A stretch of DNA of 64,000 nt from Phormidium ambiguum IAM M-71 (GCF_001904725.1 NZ_MRCE01000008.1:171584-235583), one strand, 5' to 3'. Shown: positions 8,714 to 18,818, counted from the first letter of the stretch. Numbers and translations: made by a program. The notes: generated by a model from the letters alone, not told the origin.

Positions 8714-10174
8714 ATGCAACTCACGATCGAAAGGCCAGCGGAGTCAATTAACAATTTTCCTTTTATGCTGACACAAACGGCTTCTTGGGCGGAGACTAAT
8801 GGCAGTCGGGTTTCCCTTGCTGATACTCTCCGCAAAAGACGGCAAAAACTCTTTAAGATGATTAATTTTCCGGTCGTCCTCTGGTCAGGGGTTCGCAGTT
8901 CTCGGAATTTTCCGGGAAATCAGCTACCTTTTCGTGCCAGCAGCCATTTTCTTTATTTTGCTGGCATACCCCTGGAAAATGTGGCGATTCGCATGGAACC
9001 ACCAGGGACGCTGGAACTGTACATGGATGACCCCAGTTTAGATGATGAACTGTGGCATGGGAAAAAGTTACTCAGGGAAGAAGTTGCGGAACTGATTGGG
9101 GCAAATATTGCTTTCCCGATGTCAGAATTGTGGTCGAGAGCATACAGTAGTGCTACGATTCCGGTTCAGGATGTTTACCTGCAACAACAACAGTCAAATA
9201 TGCTGCATCGTTGGTTGTATTCGGCTAGTTCCTTAAGTTGGATTGACTGGGAATTGGCTTATGCGATCGTCCAATTGCGGCTTTGTCATGATGCTGGTGC
9301 TATAGCTGAGTTACGCAAGGCTGCTGCTTGTACGGTACAGGCGCATCGGGCGGGAATGGCAGCGACTCGTCATGTCCGGTTTGAGGCAGAAGTCCGGGCG
9401 GCGATGGAAAATGTGATTTTCGCCCAACAAATGAACTGTGCTTATAACAGCATTGTTACGGTTCATGGGGAAGTGTTACACAACGAACAGTATCACCGGG
9501 CGTTAAATCATGGGGATTTGTTGTTGGCGGATGTGGGTGCGGAAACGGCGCTGGGTTGGGCTTCTGATGTGACGCGCACTTGGCCTGTTTCGGGCAAGTT
9601 TTCACCGACGCAACGCGATATTTATGAGGTGGTACGATCGGCCCATGATGCCTGTATCGCTAAAATTGCTCCAGGGGTGGAATACAAGGAGATTCATCTT
9701 TTAGGGGCGGCAACTCTCACTGAAGGGTTGGTAAATTTGGGCATCCTGAAAGGTGATGTGGAAGAGTTGGTGGAAAATGACGTTCATGCGGCATTTTTCC
9801 CTCATGGAATTGGGCATTTAATTGGTTTAGATGTTCATGATATGGAGGATTTGGGCGATTTGTCGGGGTATGAGTTGGGGCGGACGAGAAGCGATCGCTT
9901 TGGCTTAAAATTCCTCCGCTTAGATCGTCCTTTGCAAGCGGGAATGTTGGTAAGTATTGAACCAGGTTTCTATCAAGTTCCTTCGATTTTAAATTATCCC
10001 GATCGCAGAGAATCTTTCCAAGAGTTTGTGGATTGGGATCGCTTGGCGCAATTCTCTGATGTTCGGGGAATTCGCATTGAAAATGATGTGTTAGTTACTG
10101 ATTCTGGTTGTGAGGTAATTACTGGTGAATTGCCAACTCATCCAGATGCGATCGAACATCTCGTTAACAGCTAG
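8714..10174 (+). CDS. pepP: Aminopeptidase P family protein (M24, Xaa-Pro aminopeptidase)
   Basis: A 486-residue protein with an aminopeptidase P N-terminal domain (about residues 30-170; it holds NFPGNQLPFRASSHFLYFAG) and a pita-bread catalytic domain. All five dinuclear metal ligands are visible: D273 and D285 in ADVGAETALGWASDVTRTWP, H368 in HGIGHLIGLDVHD, E416 in SIEPGFY and E456 in RIENDV. It should release N-terminal residues preceding proline in the cytoplasm. A GGAGG Shine-Dalgarno-like run lies at 8696-8700, 13 bp before the ATG. The gene stands alone, divergent from the DUF4332 gene. Confidence 0.95.
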   Translation: MQLTIERPAESINNFPFMLTQTASWAETNGSRVSLADTLRKRRQKLFKMINFPVVLWSGVRSSRNFPGNQLPFRASSHFLYFAGIPLENVAIRMEPPGTLELYMDDPSLDDELWHGKKLLREEVAELIGANIAFPMSELWSRAYSSATIPVQDVYLQQQQSNMLHRWLYSASSLSWIDWELAYAIVQLRLCHDAGAIAELRKAAACTVQAHRAGMAATRHVRFEAEVRAAMENVIFAQQMNCAYNSIVTVHGEVLHNEQYHRALNHGDLLLADVGAETALGWASDVTRTWPVSGKFSPTQRDIYEVVRSAHDACIAKIAPGVEYKEIHLLGAATLTEGLVNLGILKGDVEELVENDVHAAFFPHGIGHLIGLDVHDMEDLGDLSGYELGRTRSDRFGLKFLRLDRPLQAGMLVSIEPGFYQVPSILNYPDRRESFQEFVDWDRLAQFSDVRGIRIENDVLVTDSGCEVITGELPTHPDAIEHLVNS

Positions 10175-10183
10175 AACAATTTT

Positions 10184-10231
10184 AGATTTTGGATTTTCAG
10201 AGTTTTTCCGAAAATCTAAAATCCAAAATCT
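10184..10231. repeat. Perfect 14-bp inverted repeat downstream of pepP
   Basis: Two perfect 14-nt arms, agattttggatttt (10184-10197) and its complement (10218-10231), enclose a 20-nt loop. Related agattttagatttt sequences occur at 18572-18597, 38711-38725 and 39687-39703, so it belongs to a dispersed family. It may fold and help end pepP transcription, but there is no good T-tract. Confidence 0.7.
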
Positions 10232-10239
10232 AAAATCTC

Positions 10240-10579
10240 TGGATTATTCCCATAAAAACAGTAAATGTCCGCCAAATATCAGGGGAGATAAAGATAGCGA
10301 AATCATCTCTCATACAATGGAAAAATTTATTAAATTTAATCTTTTAAAAAAAGCCAATATTTACCCAATTTAGATAGTTTACATAGTAAAAATAAAAAAC
10401 TTATATGAAAAGTAAATTAACTAAAAGCGACTGTTTACAAATAGAGAACCCTATAGTAATATTCAGTGCAGTTAACTAATTTTGTACAAAAAGCTTTTTG
10501 TTAAAAAACTTGCCAAAATTCTCATTAATAGTGCAATTTAGGCGCTAACACAACAATTTATTCAATGTAAAGAAAGTTT
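10240..10579. other. Intergenic region between pepP and the exported 180-aa gene
   Basis: AT-rich sequence with no convincing gene. An open frame overlapping the end of pepP and reaching 10373 has repeat-derived, unbiased codons and is not credible. The promoter of the gene at 10580 should be here; no clear box can be assigned. Confidence 0.4.
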
Positions 10580-11122
10580 ATGAATCACATCACAAAGGTA
10601 TTAGCAATATTTGCTGTAACTGCTTGTGCGATAGGGGTAACTAAATTAGAAGTTGCCAATGCTACAGACTACAGCTTACCTAACAAGTCAGAAACTACTT
10701 CCTTTCAAGTTAAGGAATCACAACTTTTAGCACAAGCGATCGTTACTTACCAAGGATTAGGAGAAATAACTTTTGAAGAAAACGGGGAAAATAGAACTGC
10801 CAAAATTAGCCGTCTTACAATTGATACTAGAGAAAGTAGCAATGTAATTTTTAACATCACCACAGATGACGGACGGCGTTACGCTTTAATTGGTAGAGTT
10901 ACGGAAAACGTAGAAACAGGAGGATATAAAGTTTCTTTAACTTCCCTGAGAGCAGGTCAATCACAACAGATTCCCGCTCAAGGAGTACTCCTAGTTAGTC
11001 GTACTGGAGAAATTTCACCTGAAGGTGATTTAACATACACGGGAACTAAGAAACTTTTAGGTATTTCTTTTACACCTTCAACTGACACAGTTACTAATGA
11101 ACCTGTGAGAGGGTTATGGTAA
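10580..11122 (+). CDS. Exported protein of unknown function (180 aa)
   Basis: The signal peptide spans residues 1-28 (hydrophobic core VLAIFAVTACAIGV, cleavage near VANA). The mature part is Thr/Ser/Glu-rich and beta-predicted, for example ITTDDGRRYALIGRVTENVE, and ends in EPVRGLW. I do not recognise a family. It stands alone, 407 bp after pepP and with a convergent hypothetical gene 80 bp downstream. It probably acts in the periplasm or at the surface; nothing shows a substrate. Confidence 0.8.
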   Translation: MNHITKVLAIFAVTACAIGVTKLEVANATDYSLPNKSETTSFQVKESQLLAQAIVTYQGLGEITFEENGENRTAKISRLTIDTRESSNVIFNITTDDGRRYALIGRVTENVETGGYKVSLTSLRAGQSQQIPAQGVLLVSRTGEISPEGDLTYTGTKKLLGISFTPSTDTVTNEPVRGLW

Positions 11123-11201
11123 ATTCGGAATTTTACATTCGTTAAAACTTTTACTTGTTACACCGCTATGAGACTAAATTCGTAGCGGTGTTCGATCGCA
11201 T

Positions 11202-11978
11202 TTATGTATCTGATACACTCCCTGATTTTTCTTCATTTGATGATTTTTCTTCATTTGATGCAGCTTTTTTAGCATCTTTAACTTGTTGTAATGCTTCTGT
11301 TTTCATTTTCTTGCTAGCTTTAAAAAATTGTGGCACTTCTGATTGTGGCAACGTTAATAAAGAATCAAAGCCAAAAACATTTCTTTGCGGTAAAAATTTA
11401 GCTTTGATAGAAACAAACATTGGTTTGCCTTGTGCCTCTTTATCTAATTTGGGATTAAATCGAAAAGGTCGAATTGGTGCATCTCTCCAAAATATTGGTA
11501 AATGGCTACCCTTCATAAATTTGACTCGTTTATAAACTTCAGATTTTTTGACAAATTCTAATCTTTCGGGAGTGAAGTTTTTGAATACCGAAATACAGGG
11601 AATTTGACACACTGGTATAAACTGCCACAGTCCCGATAATTTAAACTCAAAATCATTCAGAGATTGACAAATCCCTTCGCTCGAACCATTATCAAATCCT
11701 ACTAATTGGAAAGCTATTTGATGTGGTTTATCTTTCGGGGGAAAATGAATGACTCGTGGATAGACGATTAAGCGTAGTTCATTATTACCCGTACTCTCTA
11801 TTTGTTTTTTCAAGGCTTCAAATGCTTTCACGCCTTTTTTACTGGGAATATATAAAAGTGGATATCGTTGGCCTGAGACTGTGATGGTGGCAGTTTTAGC
11901 ATCTTCTGTAAAAGTTACTTTCCCACGCAGGATGCCCACAGCTTGAAATAGAAGTTCTTGGGGAGAATCGGTAGTCAT
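11202..11978 (-). CDS. Hypothetical cytoplasmic protein (258 aa)
   Basis: A globular protein without signal or membrane segments, of a kind I have seen in cyanobacteria only as a conserved hypothetical. The N-terminal part (about 1-110) looks like a beta-rich nucleic-acid-binding or OB-like fold (VGILRGKVTFTEDAKTATI), but this is only an impression. The C-terminal tail is Lys/Glu/Ser-rich, with a short tandem repeat SSNEEK encoded by a duplicated 18-bp unit near 11217-11258. It converges on the exported 180-aa gene. Confidence 0.75.
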   Translation of the reverse strand: MTTDSPQELLFQAVGILRGKVTFTEDAKTATITVSGQRYPLLYIPSKKGVKAFEALKKQIESTGNNELRLIVYPRVIHFPPKDKPHQIAFQLVGFDNGSSEGICQSLNDFEFKLSGLWQFIPVCQIPCISVFKNFTPERLEFVKKSEVYKRVKFMKGSHLPIFWRDAPIRPFRFNPKLDKEAQGKPMFVSIKAKFLPQRNVFGFDSLLTLPQSEVPQFFKASKKMKTEALQQVKDAKKAASNEEKSSNEEKSGSVSDT

Positions 11979-12261
11979 ACAAATTGAGTGTCAATTGATA
12001 GCCTTGCTGTTATTCATCTTAATTGTTTTTTCCGTAAAGCCAATTAATTTATCGCTTCAACAACAGCGATATTTGGGATGGCTGAGTTTTGACTTGTATC
12101 TTATCCGTGTTTATTCCCATCTTTTGGTTAAACGGTGAGAGTTAGCTGAACTTTACATTTTACATAGGGAAACCTTATTCTGCTTATTTATGTCAATAAT
12201 ATTATTTAGGAACAATGCTACCCTAAATACGATCGTTCATTAAATTCGTTTAAGGTGCAAA

Positions 12262-12627
12262 ATGTGTAAGAAAATAGTCATCCTGACCACCATTGGTATT
12301 ACTTTAAATAGTTTCATTTTCCCAAGCTATGCTCAGACAGAGCCATCCAATAGAAGAAATACAGAGCAAAGTCAAGACGGGGAACTGCTAGCCTGTACTG
12401 CCAGGAAAGATGATAAAAATCCGCGTCTGGGAGGTTGGCAAGAATTAATTGGTAGACCGCGTGCGGAAGTAGAAAGAAATGCTTATGAAACTGGTGGTTT
12501 ATTTACCACTATTTCTCCTAGTCAAGCCACAATTGTGACAAAAACCGGAGAAATTATCAATATTAGTTATGGTCAGCAAGATCAAGTTATTCGAGGAATT
12601 TGTCGCAGTCGCAAAGGCGAAAACTAA
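12262..12627 (+). CDS. Exported small protein of unknown function (121 aa)
   Basis: The signal peptide spans residues 1-25 (KIVILTTIGITLNSFIFPSYAQ). The mature part is about 95 residues, with an Asn/Arg-rich linker and two cysteines (in LLACTARK and RGICRSR) that could form a disulfide in the periplasm. I recognise no family. It stands alone and is followed by a hairpin at 12628-12659. Confidence 0.75.
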   Translation: MCKKIVILTTIGITLNSFIFPSYAQTEPSNRRNTEQSQDGELLACTARKDDKNPRLGGWQELIGRPRAEVERNAYETGGLFTTISPSQATIVTKTGEIINISYGQQDQVIRGICRSRKGEN

Positions 12628-12659
12628 ACTGAAGCTTCCCCGTTATGGGAAACTTCAGT
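12628..12659. terminator. Probable bidirectional terminator hairpin
   Basis: Arms actgaagcttcccc and tgggaaacttcagt (14 nt, two non-Watson-Crick positions) enclose a 4-nt loop. Downstream on the plus strand is a weak T-run (tttattgt); on the minus strand the arm is followed by ttagtttt. It sits between the convergent genes ending at 12627 and 12721, so it could stop both. Confidence 0.65.
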
Positions 12660-12720
12660 TTATTGTGATTTATGGTATTTTACTGTTAACAAACTGGAAA
12701 AAATTGTCCTTAAAGCTTGC

Positions 12721-15700
12721 TTAATTGAAGAAAGAAAAACTTTCTGCTGTTGGTGCTACATCTAGTTTAGCAATGTTTGTTGCATCTCCAGCGTTGTTAA
12801 CAATTGGATCGTAACCTAAATATTGTTCTCCGTTAGCAGAGTAGACGAAGAAAGCTGGGAAATTTGAGGTACCGTTTTGTTGCGCTAATGCTAAGTCTAC
12901 TTCATTGCGATCGGCAAATGAGACACTTTGATCGAAAATAATCAAGTTATTACCACTGATATTCGTACCTTCAGCCGATAAATCAGTAACAGTTACAGGG
13001 GTAATGCTAGAAATATTTCCGAAGTTAGCTACAGCAAATTGTAGTTTGTCTTCATTAGGTACAAAACCAATGATTTCATCAGTAATACCTTGCGGTGGAA
13101 CATTTTTCCAAGTAATAATATCAGCGCCACCACCGGGAGTGATAATATCCACACCATCATCATCTCCTTGAATTCGATCTCGACCATTACTGCCAAATAT
13201 CTCCACTGGTGCTGAAGGATCGCTTATGGAAGCACCAATCATAAAATCAAAGGGATTTCTATCAGGATCGCTAGTGTCAAATGAGAAAGTTCCTTCCCAA
13301 TTAGTTATCTGTGTTGTATCAACTTTAATGGTGAAATTAGCTTCACTATTGGGTGCAACAGTTTCCGGGAATTCACCTTCCAAACTAAACCCTTCTGGCA
13401 ATGTTAAATTACTCAAAACCAGTGTTTCACTACTACTGGAATTTTTGACTGTAAAAGTTTTTGACAAACTTTCTTCGATATTAACAATACCAAAATCAAG
13501 GAGGTTAGTGCTACCATCATTAATTTCTGTACCACCATCAAAAATTTGAACTTCTCCACCTTCTTGAATCTCAGACTCTTCGTTGACAGTACCTTTAATG
13601 ACAAAATTAAAGGGATTTTCGTCGCTATCGTTAGTTTCAAAAATGATATCGCCTTCGTAAGTACCTGCGGTGGAAGTATCAACGTTTATGGTGAAACTTT
13701 GTTCGCTGTTGGGTGGAAGATTATCAGGAAGTTCTTCTTCAAAGGAAAATCCTTTAGGTAAGGTGACATTTGTTATGTTGAGTGTTTCTTCGCTGCTAGT
13801 ATTTCTGATGGAAAAAGTTTTGTTGAGAGTTTTGCCGACATGGGCTGTACCAAAATCAACAGGGATAACTTCGCCATCGGGGAGATTATAAATGCCTTCA
13901 TCCAAAACTTGAATATCAGCACCTGTATCGATCGGAGTTTCTGTTTCGTTAACGGCGGCTTTGATGACAAAATCAAAAGGATTGTTTTGATTATTTTCGG
14001 TAACAAAACTGAACGTACCTTCAGTATTAGTGGCTTTTGAGGTGTCAAATTTCAAGGTGAAAGTTTCTTCGCTGTTGGGTGTAATAGTGTCAGGAACTTC
14101 CCCTTCAATTGTAAAACCTTCAGGTAAGGTGAAATCGCTTAAGTTTAGTGCTTCATTGCTGGGGTTTTTGATGGTGAAAGTTTTGTTGAGAGTTTCACCT
14201 ATGTTAACTGTACCAAAGTCGATCGCACTAGTACTGCCATCATTAATTTCCGTACCACCATCAAAAATTTGAATTTCATTTTCTGTTGGTGCGCTTTCTT
14301 CGTTAACGGCGGCTTTGATGACAAAATCAAAAGGATTGTTTTGATTATTTTCGGTAACAAAACTGAACGTACCTTCAGTATTAGTGGCTTTTGAAGTGTC
14401 AAATTTCAAGGTGAAAGTTTCTTCGCTGTTGGGTGTAATGGTGTCAGGAACTTCCCCTTCAATTGTAAAACCTTCGGGTAAGGTGAAATCGCTTAAGTTT
14501 AGTGCTTCATTGCTGGGATTTTTGATGGTGAAAGTTTTGTTGAGAGTTTCACCTATGTTAACTGTACCAAAGTCGATCGCGCTTGTACTGCCATCATTAA
14601 TTTCCGTACCACCATCAAAAAGTTGAATTTCATTTTCTGTTGGCGTGGGAGTAGTATCATCACCTATTGCAGCATTAACAGCAAAGTTAAAAGGACTTTC
14701 ATCTCGATCGTTCGTAAGGAGTGAAATTACTCCGTCAAAATTACCTGCTTTTGCTGTATCAACTGCGATGGTAAAATTGGCTTTACTATTGGGATTAACA
14801 ATGCCAGGGATAATTCCTTCTAAACAATAACCATCAGGTAATTCCCAACCATTAATATTCAGAGTATCAGTAGGGCTGGTATTTTCAATGGTGAAGGTTT
14901 TAGTTAAATCATCACCAACATTAACGGTACCAAAATCCACTTTTCCAGTATCATCAGGAATCCCCGTTCCGCCAACAAATAAATCAATTTCTGGGTTTAA
15001 TGTTGTGGAGGGTGAACCTTCATCATCAAGAATATTGAGGACTGCTGTACTTTGTTGTCCAACTGTTGCGCCACCTGTGCAATCACACAAGGTCAAATTA
15101 ATAGTTTCAGTACCTTCAATTTCTGTGTCGTTAGTGAGGGGAATGTCGATCGTTTTAGGAGAAGTATCTCCATCTTCCCATTCCACTGTAATAAAGCTGT
15201 TGTCGTAGTCTACGGGTGCAGCTAAAGGTGCAGTTCCTCCAATAGCAGTACCACCATTTAATAACACTTTTGTACTGACTGGGCCGCTACTACCACCTGT
15301 GCGATTTATTGTTACTGATGCGATTGGTGTACCGTCTTCGTTAACAGCAAAAGTGGGACTGCCAAATTCAATAGTTCCAGCATCAGCAGCTTCTACTGAA
15401 TCACCATTATCTGTAATAGTAACTGTGGTTGTTTGTGGTGATTCAACTGTTGCGCCATTGAAGGGAAAACCTAAACTTAAATCAAAGGTTTCTTCGCCTT
15501 CTCCTATATCATCTGAAACAATGGGAATTGCAACTGTTTGGCTGGTTTCTCCGGGGGCAAAATTAACTAAAATTGGAGTGTTGTCGTAATCAGTTGTTGC
15601 GGTGGCTGTTCCCTCAGTGGCAAATAATGTGGCGCTGACGGCTTCATCAATACTACCTGTACGATTGATGGTGACATTAAGTTCGGGTGTACCATCTTCG

Positions 15701-16659
15701 GTAATGCTATAGTTTTGTCGATCGAATGACAGGTAGTTATTGATTCTAACGGTGGAGTAGGTAAAGTCAGCTTTGGTAAGGTTGGTAAAGTCTATTCCTT
15801 GTAAGTTGGCTAAAAATTCGCCTGTTGATTTGTCTTGAATTACGGTATTGCCAACATTTTCGCCGCTACCTTGAAATATATTAAGGTCATCAAAAGTTAA
15901 TCCACCTGTTAAGGCAATTAAATCTAAACCGTCACCAAAATCTGTTATGTAGGTAGCTTCTGCGATCGTACTTCCACCTGTACTTAAAAAACCAGCTACA
16001 TCGTTCCGTCTGCCAATTACAAATACATCATCGCCAGTACCACCAGTTAAGCTATCTACACCTAAATCTCCCCAAAGAACATCGTTATCTTTGTCACCAA
16101 ATAATTGGTCATTTTCCTGACCACCGAAGATAGTATCTTCGCCTTGTCCACCGTAAATTGTGTCGTTACTTGTGTTGCCATAAAGAATATCTGAATCTTC
16201 GTTGCCAAATACTAAATCGTCATCAGCACCACCGAATAAAGTATCGTTTCCTTGTGCTCCGTATAAAGCATCTTTACCATCTCCGGGGATATCGACATCT
16301 TCAAAAGGAGCACCAAATATTATGTCATCATCTTCAGCACCAATGAGAGTATCGCTACCTAAATCACCGAGTAAAGTATCATTGCCGTTGCTAGCAGTAA
16401 TAAAGTCATTATTCTGTCCACCACGCAATATTTCGTCGCTTTCATTGCCTCTAATTGTATCTCTGCCTTGGTTGCCATTGATCAGTTCTATTTCTTCGTT
16501 TGCAATTAAAATATCTTCGCTTTCTGCACCTAAAATTGTATCTGTATTTTCTGTTCCGGCAATGTAATCTGAAGCAGATGTGCCGATTAATAAATTATTA
16601 CTAATTGCTGTTTGTGAAATTGCCATTTTAATCTCCGTAAGTGCATAAGAAACAGACAT
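12721..16659 (-). CDS. Large RTX / Calx-beta / choice-of-anchor-D surface protein (1312 aa)
   Basis: Domains in order: about residues 20-215, RTX nonapeptide repeats (GGQENDQLFGDKDNDVLWGD style) that bind calcium in a parallel beta-roll; about 305-545, two Calx-beta domains (SITEDGTPELNVTINRTGS and FAVNEDGTPIASVTINRTGG); about 555-1140, five immunoglobulin-like choice-of-anchor-D (ASPM/SPD-2/Hydin-like) repeats, each with DFGTVNxGxxLxKTFTIxN; then a short RTX-like tail (NGRDRIQGDDDGVDIIT) and an FFN C-terminus. There is no signal peptide, as expected for type I secretion through a C-terminal signal. The third and fourth domains are almost identical because of a recent 354-bp tandem duplication. 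The likely role is secreted or cell-surface adhesion or structure. Confidence 0.9.
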   Translation of the reverse strand: MSVSYALTEIKMAISQTAISNNLLIGTSASDYIAGTENTDTILGAESEDILIANEEIELINGNQGRDTIRGNESDEILRGGQNNDFITASNGNDTLLGDLGSDTLIGAEDDDIIFGAPFEDVDIPGDGKDALYGAQGNDTLFGGADDDLVFGNEDSDILYGNTSNDTIYGGQGEDTIFGGQENDQLFGDKDNDVLWGDLGVDSLTGGTGDDVFVIGRRNDVAGFLSTGGSTIAEATYITDFGDGLDLIALTGGLTFDDLNIFQGSGENVGNTVIQDKSTGEFLANLQGIDFTNLTKADFTYSTVRINNYLSFDRQNYSITEDGTPELNVTINRTGSIDEAVSATLFATEGTATATTDYDNTPILVNFAPGETSQTVAIPIVSDDIGEGEETFDLSLGFPFNGATVESPQTTTVTITDNGDSVEAADAGTIEFGSPTFAVNEDGTPIASVTINRTGGSSGPVSTKVLLNGGTAIGGTAPLAAPVDYDNSFITVEWEDGDTSPKTIDIPLTNDTEIEGTETINLTLCDCTGGATVGQQSTAVLNILDDEGSPSTTLNPEIDLFVGGTGIPDDTGKVDFGTVNVGDDLTKTFTIENTSPTDTLNINGWELPDGYCLEGIIPGIVNPNSKANFTIAVDTAKAGNFDGVISLLTNDRDESPFNFAVNAAIGDDTTPTPTENEIQLFDGGTEINDGSTSAIDFGTVNIGETLNKTFTIKNPSNEALNLSDFTLPEGFTIEGEVPDTITPNSEETFTLKFDTSKATNTEGTFSFVTENNQNNPFDFVIKAAVNEESAPTENEIQIFDGGTEINDGSTSAIDFGTVNIGETLNKTFTIKNPSNEALNLSDFTLPEGFTIEGEVPDTITPNSEETFTLKFDTSKATNTEGTFSFVTENNQNNPFDFVIKAAVNETETPIDTGADIQVLDEGIYNLPDGEVIPVDFGTAHVGKTLNKTFSIRNTSSEETLNITNVTLPKGFSFEEELPDNLPPNSEQSFTINVDTSTAGTYEGDIIFETNDSDENPFNFVIKGTVNEESEIQEGGEVQIFDGGTEINDGSTNLLDFGIVNIEESLSKTFTVKNSSSSETLVLSNLTLPEGFSLEGEFPETVAPNSEANFTIKVDTTQITNWEGTFSFDTSDPDRNPFDFMIGASISDPSAPVEIFGSNGRDRIQGDDDGVDIITPGGGADIITWKNVPPQGITDEIIGFVPNEDKLQFAVANFGNISSITPVTVTDLSAEGTNISGNNLIIFDQSVSFADRNEVDLALAQQNGTSNFPAFFVYSANGEQYLGYDPIVNNAGDATNIAKLDVAPTAESFSFFN
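13945..14646 (-). repeat. 354-bp near-identical tandem duplication inside the RTX gene
   Basis: Two copies, about 13945-14298 and 14299-14646, are nearly base-for-base identical. The offset is 354 bp, exactly 118 codons. Each encodes one choice-of-anchor-D domain (LFDGG or IFDGG to KAAVNE). Synonymous identity shows a recent duplication or continuing gene conversion, and the site should be prone to copy-number change. Confidence 0.9.
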
Positions 16660-17182
16660 CTAGTGCTTAGGCTACCTACAGTTTTTTGGTGTTCCCTCTT
16701 CACATCTATAGATAAATTTATAAAATTGAAACCTTAATCCCGGCTTCATCTTCCTTTATATAGGTTAATTTCTAACCATAGATAGATTATTAAAATTTTC
16801 TAAAATTAGCTATTTGGATGGGGAAATTTTTCTTGATAAAACAACTTTTTCGCTAGAAAACCTTTATTTTAGAAGCATTAAGCTATACAGCTAATTTCGA
16901 CCATTACGAAAAAATAACTCAACAATTATATTTTTTATTACGATGAAATAATAGTAATTTTAATAATCAGGCAGACCAAATATTTCTCTAGACTAATGAT
17001 TTAATTTTGAGTTTATCTTATGGCGGTTTGCAGATAACCAAGGTACAGAATGGCAGGTTTAAGGAACGGGGAACAGAAAATCAAACTTAGATATATCTCA
17101 ACGCTAGAGGTGGTGCTAAAGCGATCGGTATAGGTGATTATTTAGGATTGTTTAAATTCTATTCCACTATATTTATCTCGAT
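16660..17182. other. Intergenic region upstream of the RTX gene
   Basis: AT-rich spacer of 520 bp. The RTX gene promoter (minus strand) should be here. Only very short frames exist (for example a 23-codon one from 17051) and none is convincing. No repeat of note is seen, apart from one gcgatcgg near 17121. Confidence 0.4.
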
Positions 17183-18571
17183 TTACTGTGCAACTGGTGC
17201 GGAAACAATACCTATATCTTCTAAGTATTTAGCTACTCTAAAAACTAATGCTTCTTTGTAAGGTGCGCCGATAATTTGTACTCCTAAAGGTAAGTTGTTT
17301 GGACGTTGTACAGGTACAGAAATTATTGGTAAACCGACAAAAGATAAAGGTTGAGTAAATAATCCTAAGTTAGGACGAACTAACATTTCTTCGCCAGCAA
17401 TTATCATTTTTTCTTGCCCAATTTTAGGGGCAGCACAAGGAGTTGTAGGAGCAATAATGATATCTACTTCGGAAAATATTTCTCGGAGTCGATCGCGGTA
17501 CCAACGCCGAAATTTCTGAGCTTGAATGTACCAATTAGCGGGGATTAATGCGCCTGCCATAAAGCGATCCCGTGTGGCAATATCAAAATCTTGGGGACGA
17601 GATTTGATGTTTTTTAAATGTAAATTTGCACCTTCACTAGCAGTAATAATAAATGCTGCTGCCTTTGCTCGATCTGGTTCGGGAATAGTGACTATTTCAG
17701 TAGTATTTAAAGCCAGAGCAATTTGGGCAACTGCTGCTAATACTTCTGGTTCGGCATTTTCGGCAAAATAGTCGCCAGCGATCGCAATTCTTAATCCTTC
17801 AATTCCTTGATTTAATTGTGGTAAACAAGCTTCTGGTGGTTTTTTTGTACAAACTGGATCGCTGGGATCTTCTCCTTGCAAAATGTCAAAAATAGCGGCA
17901 AGATCTCTAACCGATCGCGCAAAAGGGCCTATATGATCTAAGCTAGATGCAAATAAAAATACACCAGACCGTGATAAACGACCGTAAGTAGGTTTTAAAC
18001 CAAAAATTCCACAAAAAGCCGCAGGTACTCTAATCGATCCATTAGTATCAGAACCTAAAGTAATTGGTACCAATCCAGCGGCGACAGCAGCAGCGGAACC
18101 ACCAGAAGAACCACCAGCAATACAATCAAGATTATGAGGATTACGAGTTGGCCCATAATGGCTATTTTCGGTGACAAAACCGTAGGCGTATTCGTCCATA
18201 TTTAACGCGCCAACAAGAATTGCGCCTGCTTTTTTTAACCTAGCAACTGCGGTAGCATCGCGGGTAGCTGGAGGATTTTCGGCGTTAATTTTTGCCCCAG
18301 CTAAAGTTGTAATTCCGGCAACATCAAAGAGGTTTTTAACTGCAAAAGGTGCTCCGGCTAAAATACCTGGATCTTTGCCTTCAAGAATAGATCGATCGAT
18401 TTTTTCTGCTTCTGCCAAAGCCGTTTCAGCTATGACATGAGTGAAGCAATTATACTTGTAGTTTCGATCGGCAATTCGCGCTAATGATGCAGCGACAATT
18501 GATTTAGCTGAAACTTCTCTTTGTTTAACTACTTCGGCGATTTGGGTAGCATCAGGAAAACCGTAAGACAT
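17183..18571 (-). CDS. atzE: AtzE-type amidase (amidase signature family)
   Basis: A 462-residue amidase signature enzyme. The Ser-cisSer-Lys triad is visible as K79 (FAVKN), S155 (AGGSSGGSA) and S179 ([10 protein letters not shown]); the Asn before Gly-Ser matches what I recall of AtzE and HpxW rather than GatA. Characterised relatives hydrolyse 1-carboxybiuret (AtzE) or oxamate (HpxW, purine breakdown). The small partner needed for stability (AtzG/HpxX, DUF4089) is encoded 55 bp upstream at 18627-18818. Together with the ureidoglycolate lyase and BMP-type importer nearby, a role in releasing ammonia from purine- or ureide-derived amides is likely. The exact substrate cannot be read from sequence. 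Confidence 0.88.
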   Translation of the reverse strand: MSYGFPDATQIAEVVKQREVSAKSIVAASLARIADRNYKYNCFTHVIAETALAEAEKIDRSILEGKDPGILAGAPFAVKNLFDVAGITTLAGAKINAENPPATRDATAVARLKKAGAILVGALNMDEYAYGFVTENSHYGPTRNPHNLDCIAGGSSGGSAAAVAAGLVPITLGSDTNGSIRVPAAFCGIFGLKPTYGRLSRSGVFLFASSLDHIGPFARSVRDLAAIFDILQGEDPSDPVCTKKPPEACLPQLNQGIEGLRIAIAGDYFAENAEPEVLAAVAQIALALNTTEIVTIPEPDRAKAAAFIITASEGANLHLKNIKSRPQDFDIATRDRFMAGALIPANWYIQAQKFRRWYRDRLREIFSEVDIIIAPTTPCAAPKIGQEKMIIAGEEMLVRPNLGLFTQPLSFVGLPIISVPVQRPNNLPLGVQIIGAPYKEALVFRVAKYLEDIGIVSAPVAQ

Positions 18572-18597
18572 TCGATTTTAGATTTTAAATTTTGGAT
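18572..18597. repeat. Dispersed GATTTTAGATTTT-type repeat between atzG and atzE
   Basis: The 55-bp gap between the two genes holds an attttagattttaaatttt type of element, related to the pepP-downstream hairpin and to copies at 38711 and 39687. It separates two genes that are otherwise expected to be tightly coupled. Confidence 0.5.
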
Positions 18598-18626
18598 TGA
18601 TTATACAAATAAATTTCGATTTTTGT

Positions 18627-18818
18627 TTATGGTTCAAATATGGGAGCAATTTCCAGATCTTCAGGCAAAGGGAATTCTGTAACTAATTTGGCGATCGTCA
18701 TAATTCGCTCAAAGTTTTGGATTACACTTGGACGATATTCTGAGTCGATCGACAAATCTACTAATTTAGATATTGTATCAACGTATTCAGCGGCGGCATT
18801 GGGGATTTTTTCTTCCAT
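18627..18818 (-). CDS. atzG: AtzG-like (DUF4089) small subunit of the amidase
   Basis: A 63-residue all-helical protein (AAEYVDTISKLVDLSIDSEY, then VIQNFERIMTIAKLVTEF), matching the DUF4089/AtzG family, a GatC-like stabilising subunit that wraps around AtzE. The conserved LVxEFPLPEDLExAPIFEP end is typical. It precedes atzE on the same strand, so it is expected to form an AtzE-AtzG complex in the cytoplasm. Confidence 0.85.
   Translation of the reverse strand: MEEKIPNAAAEYVDTISKLVDLSIDSEYRPSVIQNFERIMTIAKLVTEFPLPEDLEIAPIFEP

Noticed and set aside
10125..10373. An 82-codon frame crossing the pepP end
   Set aside because: Mostly out-of-frame pepP and the agattttgg hairpin; no ribosome site.
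11155..11535. A 126-codon plus-strand frame
   Set aside because: Shadow of the minus-strand 258-aa gene; the latter has better composition and a normal start.
13226..16567. Many plus-strand open frames opposite the RTX gene
   Set aside because: They mirror the repeats of the minus-strand gene, have Ser/Leu/Lys-skewed composition, and none has a ribosome site or domain.
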